64,000 nt of DNA from Argonema antarcticum A004/B2 (GCF_023333585.1 NZ_JAIQZN010000014.1:1-64000); one strand, 5' to 3'. Shown: positions 36,957-46,725, numbered from the stretch's first letter. Numbers and translations: made by a program. The notes: generated from the sequence alone by a model not told the origin.

Positions 36957-39428
36957 TTAGATCAAATCATTTTGGGAAAACGCACTTCCCGAAATGCGAT
37001 CGCCTGATGCGGATGCACTTTGCCGCACTTGAATCTCGATCCAGAATTCGGTTCCTTTTCCCAACTCCGATTCGCACCGCAGTATGCCGCCATGTTTTTC
37101 TACGACTATTTGATAGCAGATCGATAAGCCCAAACCCGTGCCTTTTCCTACTGGCTTCGTTGTGAAAAACGGATTGAACAATTGTTTTTGTACCTCTGGT
37201 GTCATTCCAGATCCGTTGTCAGCAATTCGGATCGCAACGCGATCGGGTGGCAACATTTCCGTGCGAATTGAAATGGTAGGCGATCGGGAAGATAATCTCC
37301 CCTGTTCCAAAGCATCGTTCGCGAAGCGTGACTCCAAAGAGTCAATCGCATTAGCTATAATATTCATAAACACCTGATTCAGTTGTCCAGCATAACACTC
37401 TACCAAAGGCAGATTGCCATACTCTTTAATCACCTCAATAGCGCTACAATCTTGTTTTGATTTCAGGCGATTTTGTAAAATTAACAGCGTATTATCAATG
37501 CCTTCGTGAATATCCACTTGCTTCATCTCCGCTTCGTCGAGACGAGAGAAGTTCCGCAAGCTAAGCACAATTTGACGAATGCGTTCTGCACCTATTTTCA
37601 TCGAAGAGAGCATATTAGGCAAATCTTCCACAAGAAAGTTTATATCCGTGTCTTCAGTATGCTGCTGAATTTCCAGATCGGGGTTGGGATAGTGCTGCTG
37701 GTACAAGCGCACGAGTTGAAGTAAATCTCGAACGTATTCATTAGTGTGAGTTAGGTTGCCGTAGATAAAATTAACTGGGTTGTTAATTTCATGCGCCACT
37801 CCCGCAACCAATTGCCCCAAGCCGGACATTTTTTCAGTTTGAATCAGTTGAACTTGTGCTTTTTGAAGTTCTTGCATCGCTTGCTCTAATTGTTTTGATT
37901 TCTCGCGTTCCCGCACTGAAGCGAGGCGCAGATCTTCTTCGGCTTGCTTGCGTTCGGTAATGTCATTATTAATTTCTAGCTTGGCAATTATGTAACCCAA
38001 ATCGTCGCGTTGTAAAGTCCAACGGCTGGCTACAATAATTTGCGTACCATCCCGTTTCGTCTGAATTAGTTCGCCTTCCCAATGACCTTCCTGTAGAAAT
38101 ATTGCCATAACTTCTTCGAGAGGTTTCGGAAAAACAGTCTGCAAGAATGTATGGATGTACTGACCCACACATTCAGTTTTTGTCCAGCCATATAGCCGTT
38201 CTGCACCCTGATTCCAATAGGTGATTTTATCTTCAAGATTTTGAATGATGATGCTGTCATTAGCTAAGTCGAGCATCTCCATATTTTGCTGCAATATTTT
38301 CAAAGTTTCGCTGAGTTGTTTGGCTTGTGCTGTACGTTGCTGAACCAGTTGTTCTACTTGGAAAGTATGACGCAATGACATCATCATATAGATAGTTATA
38401 AAAGTTGTTAATAACAAGCCGATCGAGAGCGTTAAACCCGCCCCCCAGTAAGTTTGGATGCTGAGGTATCCCGGCGTAGGAAGCAGGAGGATAGACCACT
38501 GGCGATCGGCAAGTTTAAGCTTGCGGGTACAGAAAACTAAGTTTTTCCAGCAAAGCGATTCCACGCCAATCTTTACAGGTATTTCGCGGTTTATATCTGT
38601 TACAAGCTGCTGATTTTCCGATTGGTAGAAAGACAGAAAGCGGTCTTTTACCGCTGCCGAATCGTCGAACAAATAAAAATTAATATTGTCTAATTCCAAT
38701 TCCGGTAAAGCAGCTTTGACAATATCGGCAATTTGAAAAACGGCTGTGGTAACTCCTAAGAAGTTCTGGCGACGAGATTGCAGGCTATTGAGGGAAGCAC
38801 CGTTAAGATAGATAGGTTGATATGTTAAAAAGCTGAGTTGTTTAGTTGTAACGAGTTCGATTCGTCCGGTACTGCTCATTGCTCCTGTATCGCCTGCCTT
38901 TTTCAAAGGAGAGCGACGCATGGAGTCAGAAATGAGGTCTAAGCCTAAGGCTCCATTCTGGTTAGACAATGCGCTTGTATAAGTAACGGGAAAATATTCC
39001 AATCGCTCTCCGGCTCTAACCATCTTACCTTGGGAGGATCGTTCTTGAATCTGGAAATTGGCATAACCTTCGGCTCGAATTGCTTGCTCGAAAACTTGTC
39101 GATCTTTTGCCAATACACGCTGCGACCAGCCAAATGCAAAGATGCTGGGATACCTAGTCAGGAAGTCTCGAACAAATATTTCAAATTCCTGCCGATCGAC
39201 TTTTTGAGACCCCCTATAAAAGTTGCCAGTTGCTCGGAGCGTTCCCAAATTGGTATCGATACTTTGCTGTAAGGCTGTTGCCAGCTTATCTGCTTGATTC
39301 TGGAATTGAGTTTTTCGGTTTTCTCTTTCCCAGTTTCCTACAGTTAGGCTAGCGACAAAGGATGAAAAGATTCCCGCGCACAGCATCAGCAACGCAGGAG
39401 TGTAGCGACGCTTTCTAGGTAAAGCCAT
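36957..39428 (-). CDS. CHASE-PAS sensor histidine kinase
   Basis: A membrane sensor of 823 residues. TM1 is near residues 13-30. The periplasmic CHASE domain (about 60-270; QSIDTNLGTLRATGNFYRGSQKVDRQEFEIFV, FGWSQRV, NQNGALGLDLISD) is followed by TM2 (about 328-350, ending IYMMM), a coiled segment, a PAS domain (about 380-500; ITYWNQGAERLYGWTKTECVGQ with DITERKQAEEDL), and the kinase core (SGLGQLVAGVAHEINNPVNF with the phospho-His, FMNIIANAID, IADNGSGM, GKGTGLGLSI). The CHASE ligand is unknown. No response regulator is adjacent. The kinase core closely resembles that of the 1.8-kaa hybrid at 27.3 kb. Confidence 0.9.
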   Translation of the reverse strand: MALPRKRRYTPALLMLCAGIFSSFVASLTVGNWERENRKTQFQNQADKLATALQQSIDTNLGTLRATGNFYRGSQKVDRQEFEIFVRDFLTRYPSIFAFGWSQRVLAKDRQVFEQAIRAEGYANFQIQERSSQGKMVRAGERLEYFPVTYTSALSNQNGALGLDLISDSMRRSPLKKAGDTGAMSSTGRIELVTTKQLSFLTYQPIYLNGASLNSLQSRRQNFLGVTTAVFQIADIVKAALPELELDNINFYLFDDSAAVKDRFLSFYQSENQQLVTDINREIPVKIGVESLCWKNLVFCTRKLKLADRQWSILLLPTPGYLSIQTYWGAGLTLSIGLLLTTFITIYMMMSLRHTFQVEQLVQQRTAQAKQLSETLKILQQNMEMLDLANDSIIIQNLEDKITYWNQGAERLYGWTKTECVGQYIHTFLQTVFPKPLEEVMAIFLQEGHWEGELIQTKRDGTQIIVASRWTLQRDDLGYIIAKLEINNDITERKQAEEDLRLASVREREKSKQLEQAMQELQKAQVQLIQTEKMSGLGQLVAGVAHEINNPVNFIYGNLTHTNEYVRDLLQLVRLYQQHYPNPDLEIQQHTEDTDINFLVEDLPNMLSSMKIGAERIRQIVLSLRNFSRLDEAEMKQVDIHEGIDNTLLILQNRLKSKQDCSAIEVIKEYGNLPLVECYAGQLNQVFMNIIANAIDSLESRFANDALEQGRLSSRSPTISIRTEMLPPDRVAIRIADNGSGMTPEVQKQLFNPFFTTKPVGKGTGLGLSICYQIVVEKHGGILRCESELGKGTEFWIEIQVRQSASASGDRISGSAFSQNDLI

Positions 39429-39609
39429 TTGGGTTAATTTAGCCTTTGCTCAATCGAGCTGTAGTATAAAGAGTCGATCTCCTCTAGTTTAGACGATCGA
39501 TTCCGCAACACTACCTCAATGCTATTGGAGTTGCTGGCAGAACGCATAAAGGGAGAACTGCTGACGCGATCGCACTTTTGTAAAGTTTTGAGCGATCGCG
39601 CTAAAAAAT

Positions 39610-39822
39610 CTATGAGTCTGATTCTTTCTCCTGTGCTGTTACACGGTTTGCCTTCCCCAAGCGATAAGCTGTCAGGGGACTGTGGCGGATGTCTTCTTCT
39701 GCTTGTGCGATCGCTTTATCGAGTAACAGATTCAGATCGTCGTACATACGGACAACTTCTCGCAGTTTCTCGACATGGCGCTTTCTCGTTTCTGGATCGG
39801 GAATTCTGGGTCGATCATTCAT
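39610..39822 (-). CDS. Small helical protein, function unknown
   Basis: A 70-residue protein from the ATG at 39822, with GGA about 9 nt upstream; a non-ATG start at 39834 would add four residues. The sequence MNDRPRIPDPETRKRHVEKLREVVRMYDDLNLLLDKAIAQAEEDIRHSPLTAYRLGKANRV is strongly helical and charged. No family is recognised. It is single, in an accessory stretch next to the nuclease candidate. Confidence 0.55.
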   Translation of the reverse strand: MNDRPRIPDPETRKRHVEKLREVVRMYDDLNLLLDKAIAQAEEDIRHSPLTAYRLGKANRVTAQEKESDS

Positions 39823-39904
39823 AATAAATTCCAATTCTTTTATACAGTAGTGGCAGTTTCACTTTGAAGCACTTTTGAGGAAAGTACGATCGCTTTTTTT
39901 AATT

Positions 39905-41266
39905 TTACAGATCATTTTTATCCTGCTCGCGTAGACGCACACCGAGTTCTTTTAACCGTGCATGACGACGCGCTTCTTCTTTTTTTTGCTTCTCTCTTGT
40001 TTTTATAGCTTCATTCTTATTTGGTGGTCGATATTCGATTGTATTGTTGTTTTTTGCTTCTTCTTTATTCCGATTTCCTTTTCTACTAATTTCTGCTTTC
40101 AAAATAGCTGCCTTTATAGCCATTGGTGCATTTATAGCCATTTCTTTTAACTTCCTTGCTTCTTCCCATTCCCAAGCATCACGTTGTTTCAGCACATCTT
40201 CGATATTTCGATTTACTTCATTTATGTAATAAGGACTACCAGGTATTACGATATCAAACTTATGACTATTGACTTTAGTTTTAGGCTTTGGTTCCCCGCC
40301 CTGGATATGAGCCGCCATTATTCCTGAAGGTGATAGTTCCTCCGTTAACTCGACAAGTATATGAATTTGAGGTTTTACATCTTTATAAAGGAAGAGTATT
40401 TCTTTTATTTTATTAAAAACGCTTTCTTCTTCTTCCTTATTATTATCTCTTAAGTACTTAGCAACCGCTGGATTAGTACATTCATTTCTTTTGGTTGAAT
40501 ATAAACAAAATTTCTTAACAATGTCTCCCTCTGGCAATTTATTTAAGTTTACATCTCCTTCAAGACCCAGCTTGTAGGCTTCAGAAACGAATAGGTAAGT
40601 AATTCTATGATTCTTTATTTTCTCGACAATACCGCTTTCCGATATATCGAATTTTAAAGTTTTTTCGGCAAAATGAGATTTACGAATTAGTCTAACTCCT
40701 CCAACCTCAACAACAAAAAGCTGTATATGTTGGTTATTTCGTAATCCAGCTTCCTCAATATATCGTTTGCGTATGGCTGTTGGTGTTAGGGTTTTATCCG
40801 TAACTTTAGGTATAATTGAAGGAGCTATAGAAGGCAAAGGCCACTCTTCTTCTTCATGGGGTTCATCTTGTACCCTCGGTTGTGAATTGTATTCATGGGG
40901 TGGGTTGGGTGACATTATTACTTCTTTAATAATTCTTTCAGGGATATCATCCGGTGTTGTCACGATGACGCTATATTTATAACTCGATAAACACCGATAA
41001 TGATAAAGCTTGAATCGAAGCTTTTCCAAATAGCCTGGTTCTTCTGCCATTCCAGACCCTATATGCTCCCAAATAAATACCCGCTTTCCATGCTTAACAA
41101 TAAAGTCTGGATGACAAGAACCTTCATCAAATGTCATAAATGCTTCGTACTCATACTCAAGTCCAGCCTTGAATAAGGCATTAGCAATAGCTACCTCACC
41201 TTTAGAACGAACCATGTCCCCCTTTAGTGTGGTGTGGATTAAATCCTTAGAGTATTTATCTCGCAT
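39905..41266 (-). CDS. Stand-alone PD-(D/E)XK-type nuclease candidate
   Basis: A 453-residue protein. Residues 18-90 look like a PD-(D/E)XK nuclease core of the kind found fused to helicases: DMVRSKGEVAIANALFKAGLEYEYE (E24), SCHPDFIV (D54), VFIWEHIG (E67, H68), then EKLRFKLYHY (K86). The middle (about 150-350) is an unrecognised alpha/beta region. The C-terminal 110 residues are highly charged and basic, probably a coiled-coil or nucleic-acid-binding tail (KTREKQKKEEARRHARLKELGVRL). No helicase or methyltransferase is adjacent. AT-rich composition suggests acquisition. A defence role is plausible but inferred. Confidence 0.65.
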   Translation of the reverse strand: MRDKYSKDLIHTTLKGDMVRSKGEVAIANALFKAGLEYEYEAFMTFDEGSCHPDFIVKHGKRVFIWEHIGSGMAEEPGYLEKLRFKLYHYRCLSSYKYSVIVTTPDDIPERIIKEVIMSPNPPHEYNSQPRVQDEPHEEEEWPLPSIAPSIIPKVTDKTLTPTAIRKRYIEEAGLRNNQHIQLFVVEVGGVRLIRKSHFAEKTLKFDISESGIVEKIKNHRITYLFVSEAYKLGLEGDVNLNKLPEGDIVKKFCLYSTKRNECTNPAVAKYLRDNNKEEEESVFNKIKEILFLYKDVKPQIHILVELTEELSPSGIMAAHIQGGEPKPKTKVNSHKFDIVIPGSPYYINEVNRNIEDVLKQRDAWEWEEARKLKEMAINAPMAIKAAILKAEISRKGNRNKEEAKNNNTIEYRPPNKNEAIKTREKQKKEEARRHARLKELGVRLREQDKNDL

Positions 41267-41426
41267 ACTGATAACTATTAGTAGAGAGAGATCGTTATCA
41301 ATACATTACACTGAACTACATTTTGGCCTCCAGCGTAGTTTCACGGATATTTTAAAAAATAATTAAAAATTTCCGACTTCAGCGGTAAAGCTGAAGGATC
41401 GCGATCGCAGCACCATCACTTCCACA

Positions 41427-41990
41427 TCAAAACAACCGAGATACAGGGCAACTAAAACCTGGCAGTAATGGTGAACTTAACTCATCATTACTAAATAAAG
41501 TTTCCACTAATTGCAACTTAGCACTTTCACGCCTGTAAACCTCTATTTTTTGTAAACGCCAATCGGCAATCCAATATTCTTGCACCCCTCTGGCTGAGTA
41601 CAATTTTAATTTTGCTTCTCTATCTCGGCGTTCGTTTTCTTTCCCAGCCGATAACACTTCTACTATTAACTCTGGTGCGCCTGTCAAATGTCCCGATTCA
41701 TCTACCAAAGTTGCTAACTTTTCATTGCTAATCCAAATCACATCCGGCTCGACATTATCAGCATCAGAGAAAATAATGCCGGGATTGATGAATGCCTTCC
41801 CCAGTTTAGTAGCTTGCGACCAGGTTTGTAACTCAAAGTGGAAATTCCCACAAGTGCCTTGGTGACTGAGGTGGGGGGATCTGGACATAAACAATTCTCC
41901 ATCAATAATCTCATAGCGCGTGCCGTTGTCTGGCAGAAGTTCCAAATCTGCCGTAGTCCAGCGCACACCTTCATTTACTGCTTGGCTCAT
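41427..41990 (-). CDS. Uma2/DUF820 family putative endonuclease
   Basis: A 187-residue Uma2 protein with WTTADLELLPDNGTRYEIIDGELFMSRSPHLSHQ, then NVEPDVIWI (core Asp), then APELIVEVLSAGKENERRDREAKLKLYSARGVQEYWIADWRLQKIEVYR (Glu and Lys). This is the best-known cyanobacterial subgroup. AGGAG lies about 7 nt before the ATG. It is divergent from the EF-G gene. Its role is unknown. Confidence 0.87.
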   Translation of the reverse strand: MSQAVNEGVRWTTADLELLPDNGTRYEIIDGELFMSRSPHLSHQGTCGNFHFELQTWSQATKLGKAFINPGIIFSDADNVEPDVIWISNEKLATLVDESGHLTGAPELIVEVLSAGKENERRDREAKLKLYSARGVQEYWIADWRLQKIEVYRRESAKLQLVETLFSNDELSSPLLPGFSCPVSRLF

Positions 41991-42066
41991 AGAAGAACTC
42001 CTACTGCATAATTCTATATTATATAGTACCTGTTTTTTTATTGAAGCGCCTCACCTTTCCACCCTC

Positions 42067-42095
42067 TTGACATTAATGTAGTATATAGGTAGTAT
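42067..42095 (+). promoter_or_regulatory. Sigma-70-type promoter of the EF-G gene
   Basis: TTGACA (42067-42072) and TAGTAT (42090-42095) are separated by 17 nt, a near-consensus primary-sigma promoter, about 60 bp before the start codon. An AAGGAG ribosome site follows at 42141-42146, 8 nt before the ATG. Confidence 0.6.
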
Positions 42096-42154
42096 ACAAG
42101 CATTGCCGGATAAGTGGCAAGATATTTTCATCGCTCTAGCAAGGAGCAAGTCCT

Positions 42155-44218
42155 ATGATTCCCCTCGAAAAAATTCGTAACATTGGTATTTCTGCCCACA
42201 TCGACTCTGGTAAGACAACCCTATCGGAGCGGATTCTTTTCTACACTGGCAGAATCCACAAAATTGAGGAGGTGCGTGGCGGCGGAGACGGTGCCACGAT
42301 GGACTTTATGCAGCTAGAGCAGGAGAAAGGAATTACCATTACTTCTGCCGCTACAACCTGCATTTGGAACGATACACAAATCAATCTCATCGATACTCCC
42401 GGTCACGTAGATTTCACCATTGAAGTTGAGCGTGCTTTGCGCGTTCTCGATGGTGCAATTATGGTGCTTTGTGCTGTTGCTGGCGTGCAGTCCCAGTCTA
42501 TTACGGTAGACCGACAAATGAAACGCTATCGCGTTCCGCGCATTGCTTTTATCAACAAAATGGATCGTTTGGGTGCAGATCCATTTCGCGTTGTCCAAGC
42601 GCTGAAAGATAAGCTGAATTTGAATGCTTTACTGCTTCAGTATCCGATTGGAAGCGAGGATAAGTTTGTTGGTGTCATCGATTTAATCGAGATGACGGCG
42701 AATTACTTTGAAGGAGAAAACGGAGAGGATAGAGTTGTTCAACCTATTCCAGAAAACCTGCGAGAAGAAGCAGCAATAGCTAGGGAAAAAATGCTCGATC
42801 GCCTTTCGATGTTTTCCGAACAGATGATGGCGAAACTGCTGATGGATGAAGAGGTTCCTAAAGAAATGATTTGGGAAACTATTCGACAGGCAACATTGAG
42901 TCTTGAGCTAACTCCCGTTTTGATAGGTTCTGCCTTCAAAAATAAGGGAGTGCAAAACTTGCTGGATGCGATTACTTTGTACTTGCCATCACCAATTGAT
43001 AGGGAGGTAGTGAAAGCGTTTGATATTAAAACAGAGGAAAAAATTAATGTTTTTGCAGACAGAGATGCTCCACTTGTGGCGCTAGCTTTCAAAATTGCCG
43101 ATGATGAACAATCGGGACAATTGACTTACACGCGCATCTATTCGGGAACGCTGCGAAAGGGAGAACGCATTCGCAATACCCGCACCACAAAATCAGTTTC
43201 CGTAGGACGGTTTGTGCGAATGCACGCCGACAAAAGGCAAAATATCGAAGTTGCCGCAGCGGGTGATATTGTGGCATTAATTGGTGTTGATTGCGCTTCT
43301 GGGGATACTTTCTGTTCGGAAGGAATAAATGTTTCTTTGGAAGGAATGTTTGTTCCCGATCCGGTAATTACTTTGGCAGTTACGCCGAAGCATAAAGAAG
43401 ATAGCGATCGCATCTCGAAAGCACTCAACCGTTTTATGCGCGAAGATCCGACTTTCCGCGTCAGCATCGATCCAGAATCTAAGGAAACTCTGATTTCGGG
43501 AATGGGTGAATTGCACCTGGAAATCTACATCGAACGCATCAAGCGCGAATACAAAGCGGAAGTTTATGTTGGCGATCCGGCGGTAGCTTATCGTGAAACA
43601 ATTTCCCAGTCAGCAACTTTCGATTATCTGCTCAAAAAGCAGACAGGTGGTTCCGGTCAATTCGCTCATGTAATTGGTAAAATAGAACCTTGCCAAGCAG
43701 CATTCGCGTTCGAGAACAAAGTCGTCGGCGGTGCGATTCCCAAGGAATTTATCCCCGCTTGCGAGAAAGGTTTCCGCGATGCAATTAACAGCGGACTTTT
43801 AATCGGTTATCCGGTAACTGGGGTAAAGGTAATTCTGGAACACGGTAACTACCACAGGGAAGATTCTTCGGAATTAGCATTTCGATCTGCTGCTCATTTT
43901 GCCTTTGAACAAGCATTCCGAAAAGCTAACCCGATTATCCTCGAACCGATTATGCTGGTGGAAGTGGAAACACCAAATGAGTATGTCGGACGAGTGCAGG
44001 GAGATATTTCTTCTCGTCGCGGTTTGTTGTTAGGTTCGGAGACAATGCAAGGATATTCTGTTATCCGTGCAGAAGTTCCGCTGAAGGAAATGTTCGGTTA
44101 TTCGACAGCTTTGCGATCGATCACGTCTGGACAAGCTAGCTTCACAATGGAGTTTGCAGAATATCGGCAAGTTCCACCCACTTTGCAACAGCAATTGGTT
44201 GCACATGGCGTAAGATGA
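42155..44218 (+). CDS. fusA: Elongation factor G paralogue
   Basis: A 687-residue translational GTPase that would drive tRNA-mRNA translocation or ribosome recycling. G motifs: AHIDSGKTT (G1), GITITSAAT (G2), DTPGH (G3), NKMD (G4) and GSAFKNKG (G5); EF-G domains II-V follow. The region [29 protein letters not shown], with [14 protein letters not shown], is closer to mitochondrial EF-G1 / spdEFG1-type factors than to the canonical bacterial EF-G of the str operon (which usually reads HIDAGKTTTTERIL and IGEVHEGAATMDWM). No rpsL, rpsG or tuf is nearby, so this is probably an extra copy. It has its own strong promoter. Confidence 0.88.
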   Translation: MIPLEKIRNIGISAHIDSGKTTLSERILFYTGRIHKIEEVRGGGDGATMDFMQLEQEKGITITSAATTCIWNDTQINLIDTPGHVDFTIEVERALRVLDGAIMVLCAVAGVQSQSITVDRQMKRYRVPRIAFINKMDRLGADPFRVVQALKDKLNLNALLLQYPIGSEDKFVGVIDLIEMTANYFEGENGEDRVVQPIPENLREEAAIAREKMLDRLSMFSEQMMAKLLMDEEVPKEMIWETIRQATLSLELTPVLIGSAFKNKGVQNLLDAITLYLPSPIDREVVKAFDIKTEEKINVFADRDAPLVALAFKIADDEQSGQLTYTRIYSGTLRKGERIRNTRTTKSVSVGRFVRMHADKRQNIEVAAAGDIVALIGVDCASGDTFCSEGINVSLEGMFVPDPVITLAVTPKHKEDSDRISKALNRFMREDPTFRVSIDPESKETLISGMGELHLEIYIERIKREYKAEVYVGDPAVAYRETISQSATFDYLLKKQTGGSGQFAHVIGKIEPCQAAFAFENKVVGGAIPKEFIPACEKGFRDAINSGLLIGYPVTGVKVILEHGNYHREDSSELAFRSAAHFAFEQAFRKANPIILEPIMLVEVETPNEYVGRVQGDISSRRGLLLGSETMQGYSVIRAEVPLKEMFGYSTALRSITSGQASFTMEFAEYRQVPPTLQQQLVAHGVR

Positions 44219-44300
44219 CCTCTCCCCCAACCCCTCTCCTGCGAGGAGAGGGGAGAAAAGAAACCGGGTTTCTGGACTCAAAGGTGCAAGGAGAGGGGAG
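44219..44300 (+). repeat. Repeat-rich spacer between EF-G and RNA ligase genes
   Basis: The spacer holds a CCTCTCC-rich hairpin (CCTCTCCTGCGAGGAGAGG), the palindromic GAAACCGGGTTTC also seen at 21.9 kb, and a GGAGAGGGGAG run. All of it happens to be open in the ligase frame, giving an apparent start at 44215 that overlaps the EF-G stop as ATGA. Confidence 0.6.
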
Positions 44301-44316
44301 TAATTTTTTCCTAATT

Positions 44317-45399
44317 ATGGATATGCTTGAAAATAACTTAACTGATTGGAATTTCATCAGCTATGACAAAATTCCTGAGACTCCAAAACAATGGAATCTC
44401 ACGGAATCGGATTATCGAGCTTTTAAGAAAACCGATTGGGTGGTAACAGAAAAGATTCACGGCGCTAATTTTGCGATCGTCACCGATGGCGAGAATGTTC
44501 GCTTTGCCAAAAGGAAAGAATTTCTGCCGCCAGATGAAGATTTTTTTGGCTTTAAATCCCTGGAAAGTCAATTAGTCGATCAAGTTAAGGAAATTTTCAT
44601 GATTATCCAGGCGGAAACTTCACTTTCGCCGATCGTTTCTGTTTATGGCGAATTATTTGGGGGAGAATATCCCCACCCAGAAGTTTCTCCCATTCTCAAC
44701 GTGCAAGCTGTCCAAACAGGCATTTATTATTCTCCAAAAATTGAATACTGTGCCTTCGATATTGCCATTGTAGAATCTGGCAATTCATCTGCACGTAATT
44801 ATACGGATTATAACAAAGCCATGAAAATCTTCGATCGAGTAGACATGATGTGCGCTCAACCGTTGTTTATTGGCAAATACGAGTCAGCCATTACTTATAA
44901 TATAGAATTTGATTCTACTATACCTGCCTTGTTAGGATTACCGAAGTTACTATCACCCAATAAGGCAGAAGGTGTGGTGATTAAACCTATCCAATCAATT
45001 TATTTGGAAACTCCGAAAGGAATAATTCGACCGATACTAAAGAGAAAAATAGCAGAATTCGCCGAGGATAGCCGATTTCATCAAGCCAGAAAATGGAATC
45101 ATCCGATCAACCCAACTACCAGCCAACCTTTGAGTTTAGAAACTGAGTTAGAGCGGGAAATGCTGGCACTGGTAACGCCAAATAGGTTGAACAATGCAAT
45201 CTCGAAAATTGGTAGGCTTGACCGAGGCGAAATAAAAAATAAAGAGATGCTTCTGCAATCGTTTGTAACTGATGTGCTAGAAAACTTTAATGAAGATTAT
45301 GCAGATATTTTCAGCAGTATTAACGAGGGAGATAAGCAAAACATGATAGAGAGATTAAATCGAGAGGCGCAAAGATTAATTGATAATTACACTAAATAA
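44317..45399 (+). CDS. Rnl2-type RNA ligase
   Basis: An ATP-dependent RNA ligase of the T4 Rnl2 family, sealing 3'-OH/5'-phosphate RNA nicks. About 360 residues from the ATG at 44317. Motif I is EKIHGANF with K46 as the adenylylated lysine (KxHG, as in T4 Rnl2), then VSVYGELFGGEYPH, the motif IV region KAEGVVIKPI, and motif V-like ILKRK. The C-terminal 100 residues are helical. The longer frame from 44215 is translated from repeat DNA and is probably not original, although its ATGA overlap with the EF-G stop would allow coupling. It lies downstream of the EF-G paralogue on the same strand; RtcB, another RNA repair ligase, is 10 kb away. Confidence 0.85.
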   Translation: MDMLENNLTDWNFISYDKIPETPKQWNLTESDYRAFKKTDWVVTEKIHGANFAIVTDGENVRFAKRKEFLPPDEDFFGFKSLESQLVDQVKEIFMIIQAETSLSPIVSVYGELFGGEYPHPEVSPILNVQAVQTGIYYSPKIEYCAFDIAIVESGNSSARNYTDYNKAMKIFDRVDMMCAQPLFIGKYESAITYNIEFDSTIPALLGLPKLLSPNKAEGVVIKPIQSIYLETPKGIIRPILKRKIAEFAEDSRFHQARKWNHPINPTTSQPLSLETELEREMLALVTPNRLNNAISKIGRLDRGEIKNKEMLLQSFVTDVLENFNEDYADIFSSINEGDKQNMIERLNREAQRLIDNYTK

Positions 45400-45515
45400 A
45401 AGTTATAAAAATTTACATGAACATCATCGTCGCTACCTAAAAACTTATTCTACAGTTAAGTGGTAGAACCTTTATATGCTCAAATCCACATCTCGTAATT
45501 TTACAGGGGTTAAAG

Positions 45516-45880
45516 ATGTCCATTGTAAAGCGGTGTTTGGCAGAGTTTATAGGCACATTTTGGCTGGTTTTTGGTGGTTGTGGTAGTGCGGTGTTAGCAG
45601 CAACCTTTGTAGCAGACGCGGCAAAAATAAGTCCCGATATATCATTTCCGCTAGGTATTGGATTAGTTGGTGTTTCCCTGGCATTTGGTTTGACAGTGCT
45701 GACGATGGCTTGTGCGATCATTCTCCTGGTAAATATTCCTTGCTAGCTTGCTTCCTGACAGAATTTGTCCTCACTTTTATCTTTTTACTGATCATTTTGG
45801 GTTCTACCGATCGCCGTGCGCCCCAAGGTATTGCTCCTATTGCTATTGGTTTTGCACTAACGCTAATTCATTTAAAATGA
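45516..45880 (+). pseudogene. aqpZ: Aquaporin Z pseudogene
   Basis: The first part (45516-45720) reads as an AqpZ N-terminus: [23 protein letters not shown], then [22 protein letters not shown]. It then loses the NPA-containing region and stops at 45746. In another frame, 45750-45880 continues the family with [42 protein letters not shown], then ends. So an internal deletion with frameshift removed the first pore loop (HxNPAV), and the last third is missing. Not a functional channel. Confidence 0.85.
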
Positions 45881-45981
45881 ACTCGGCACGCACTCGCGTT
45901 CGCCCCTACTGTCAAGAGTCGCCTTGGCGGTTGCTATAACTCCTGTTCGCGTAGCGTGTTGTAGGAAAGTTCTTTTATTTG

Positions 45982-46095
45982 AAGCGATCGCTCTCCGTCC
46001 AATCATCGCATTGTTATGATGAAAATGGATAAGATTGTGAGTGGAAAAAGAGGTTGGATTTCCTTGCGTCAACCCAAGCTAAAAGGAAGGGCGAT
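45982..46095 (+). repeat. Dispersed repeat family R, copy A
   Basis: About 114 bp: GCGATCGCTCTCCGTCCAATC, then ATTGTTATGATGAAAATGGA, TAAGATTGTGAGTGGAAAAA and GAGGTTGG...CAACCCAAGC. Copies B (46710), C (47424) and D (48217) lie within 2.4 kb. The rest of the 45881-46236 gap has HIP1-containing small repeats and no gene. Confidence 0.75.
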
Positions 46096-46236
46096 AATGC
46101 TGCGGATCGCTTACGCGAACGCGCTAGCTGCTGTTTGCATTTGCTGCCAAACTGCTGCTTGGATTTTGGCATCAAAGTCAGGAGCGTCTACAATCGTAAT
46201 AATATATAGTAATTAGTCGCAATTCCATTGTTTGCT

Positions 46237-46578
46237 ATGACGCTGAAAGAATTAGAGCCTCAACTGCTGGCACTCTCTGACGACGAAAAAGCTCAAGTCG
46301 TTCAACTCCTATCCCAGGGCAAAATTAATCTAGGGCGCGGTATTGAAAAAACGCCTGGTGTTTGTGGTGGTAGTGCTTGTATTGTTGGAACTCGCATCAC
46401 CCTTTGGGGACTTGTAGAAGCTCGTCGCATTGGATATAGTGAAGCCGATTTACTCACTAGCTATCCATCGCTTTCTGCTACTGATATTGCAAATGCCTGG
46501 GCTTATGCTAAAGCTTTCCCGGAGGAAATTGAAACAGAAATCCGGGAAAACGATCGAGTGATGTACGAGGATTTGTAG
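46237..46578 (+). CDS. DUF433 family antitoxin
   Basis: About 113 residues from the ATG at 46237 (a TTG at 46228 adds three). The C-terminal DUF433 domain is clear: IEKTPGVCGGSACIVGTRITLWGLVEARRIGYSEADLLTSYPSLSATDIANAWAYA, with a helix-turn-helix-like end. The N-terminal LKELEPQLLALSDDEKAQVVQLLSQG is a helix that fits toxin binding. DUF433 proteins pair with DUF5615 PIN-like toxins, and the remnant of such a toxin follows after 3 nt. With its toxin truncated it is an orphan antitoxin. Confidence 0.85.
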   Translation: MTLKELEPQLLALSDDEKAQVVQLLSQGKINLGRGIEKTPGVCGGSACIVGTRITLWGLVEARRIGYSEADLLTSYPSLSATDIANAWAYAKAFPEEIETEIRENDRVMYEDL

Positions 46579-46581
46579 TAG

Positions 46582-46725
46582 ATGGCGCGTCTCTATGCTG
46601 ATGAGCAATACCCATATCCTGTTGTAGAATTTCTGCGAGCTTTGGGACACGATGTTTTAACTGTTCAAGAAGCAGGTAAAGCAAATCAGAGAATTCCCGA
46701 TCCGGATGTCGCATTGTTATTATAA
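46582..46725 (+). pseudogene. Truncated DUF5615 PIN-like toxin
   Basis: ATG at 46582 begins 3 nt after the DUF433 stop. The 47 codons read MARLYADEQYPYPVVEFLRA then LGHDVLTVQEAGKANQRIPDPDVALLL, the N-terminal third of the DUF5615 family, including the first acidic residues of the PIN-like site (ADEQ). The reading frame ends exactly where repeat copy B begins (46710). The remaining roughly 70 residues, with the other catalytic acids, are missing. Confidence 0.8.

Noticed and set aside
44215-44316. N-terminal extension of the RNA ligase with ATGA overlap to EF-G
   Set aside because: The extension is encoded by CCTCTCC and GAAACCGGG repeats seen elsewhere; the family start fits 44317. Coupling by the overlap cannot be fully excluded.
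46016-46216. 66-aa plus-strand ORF
   Set aside because: It is translated from repeat copy A and a HIP-associated small repeat, and has no protein-like character.
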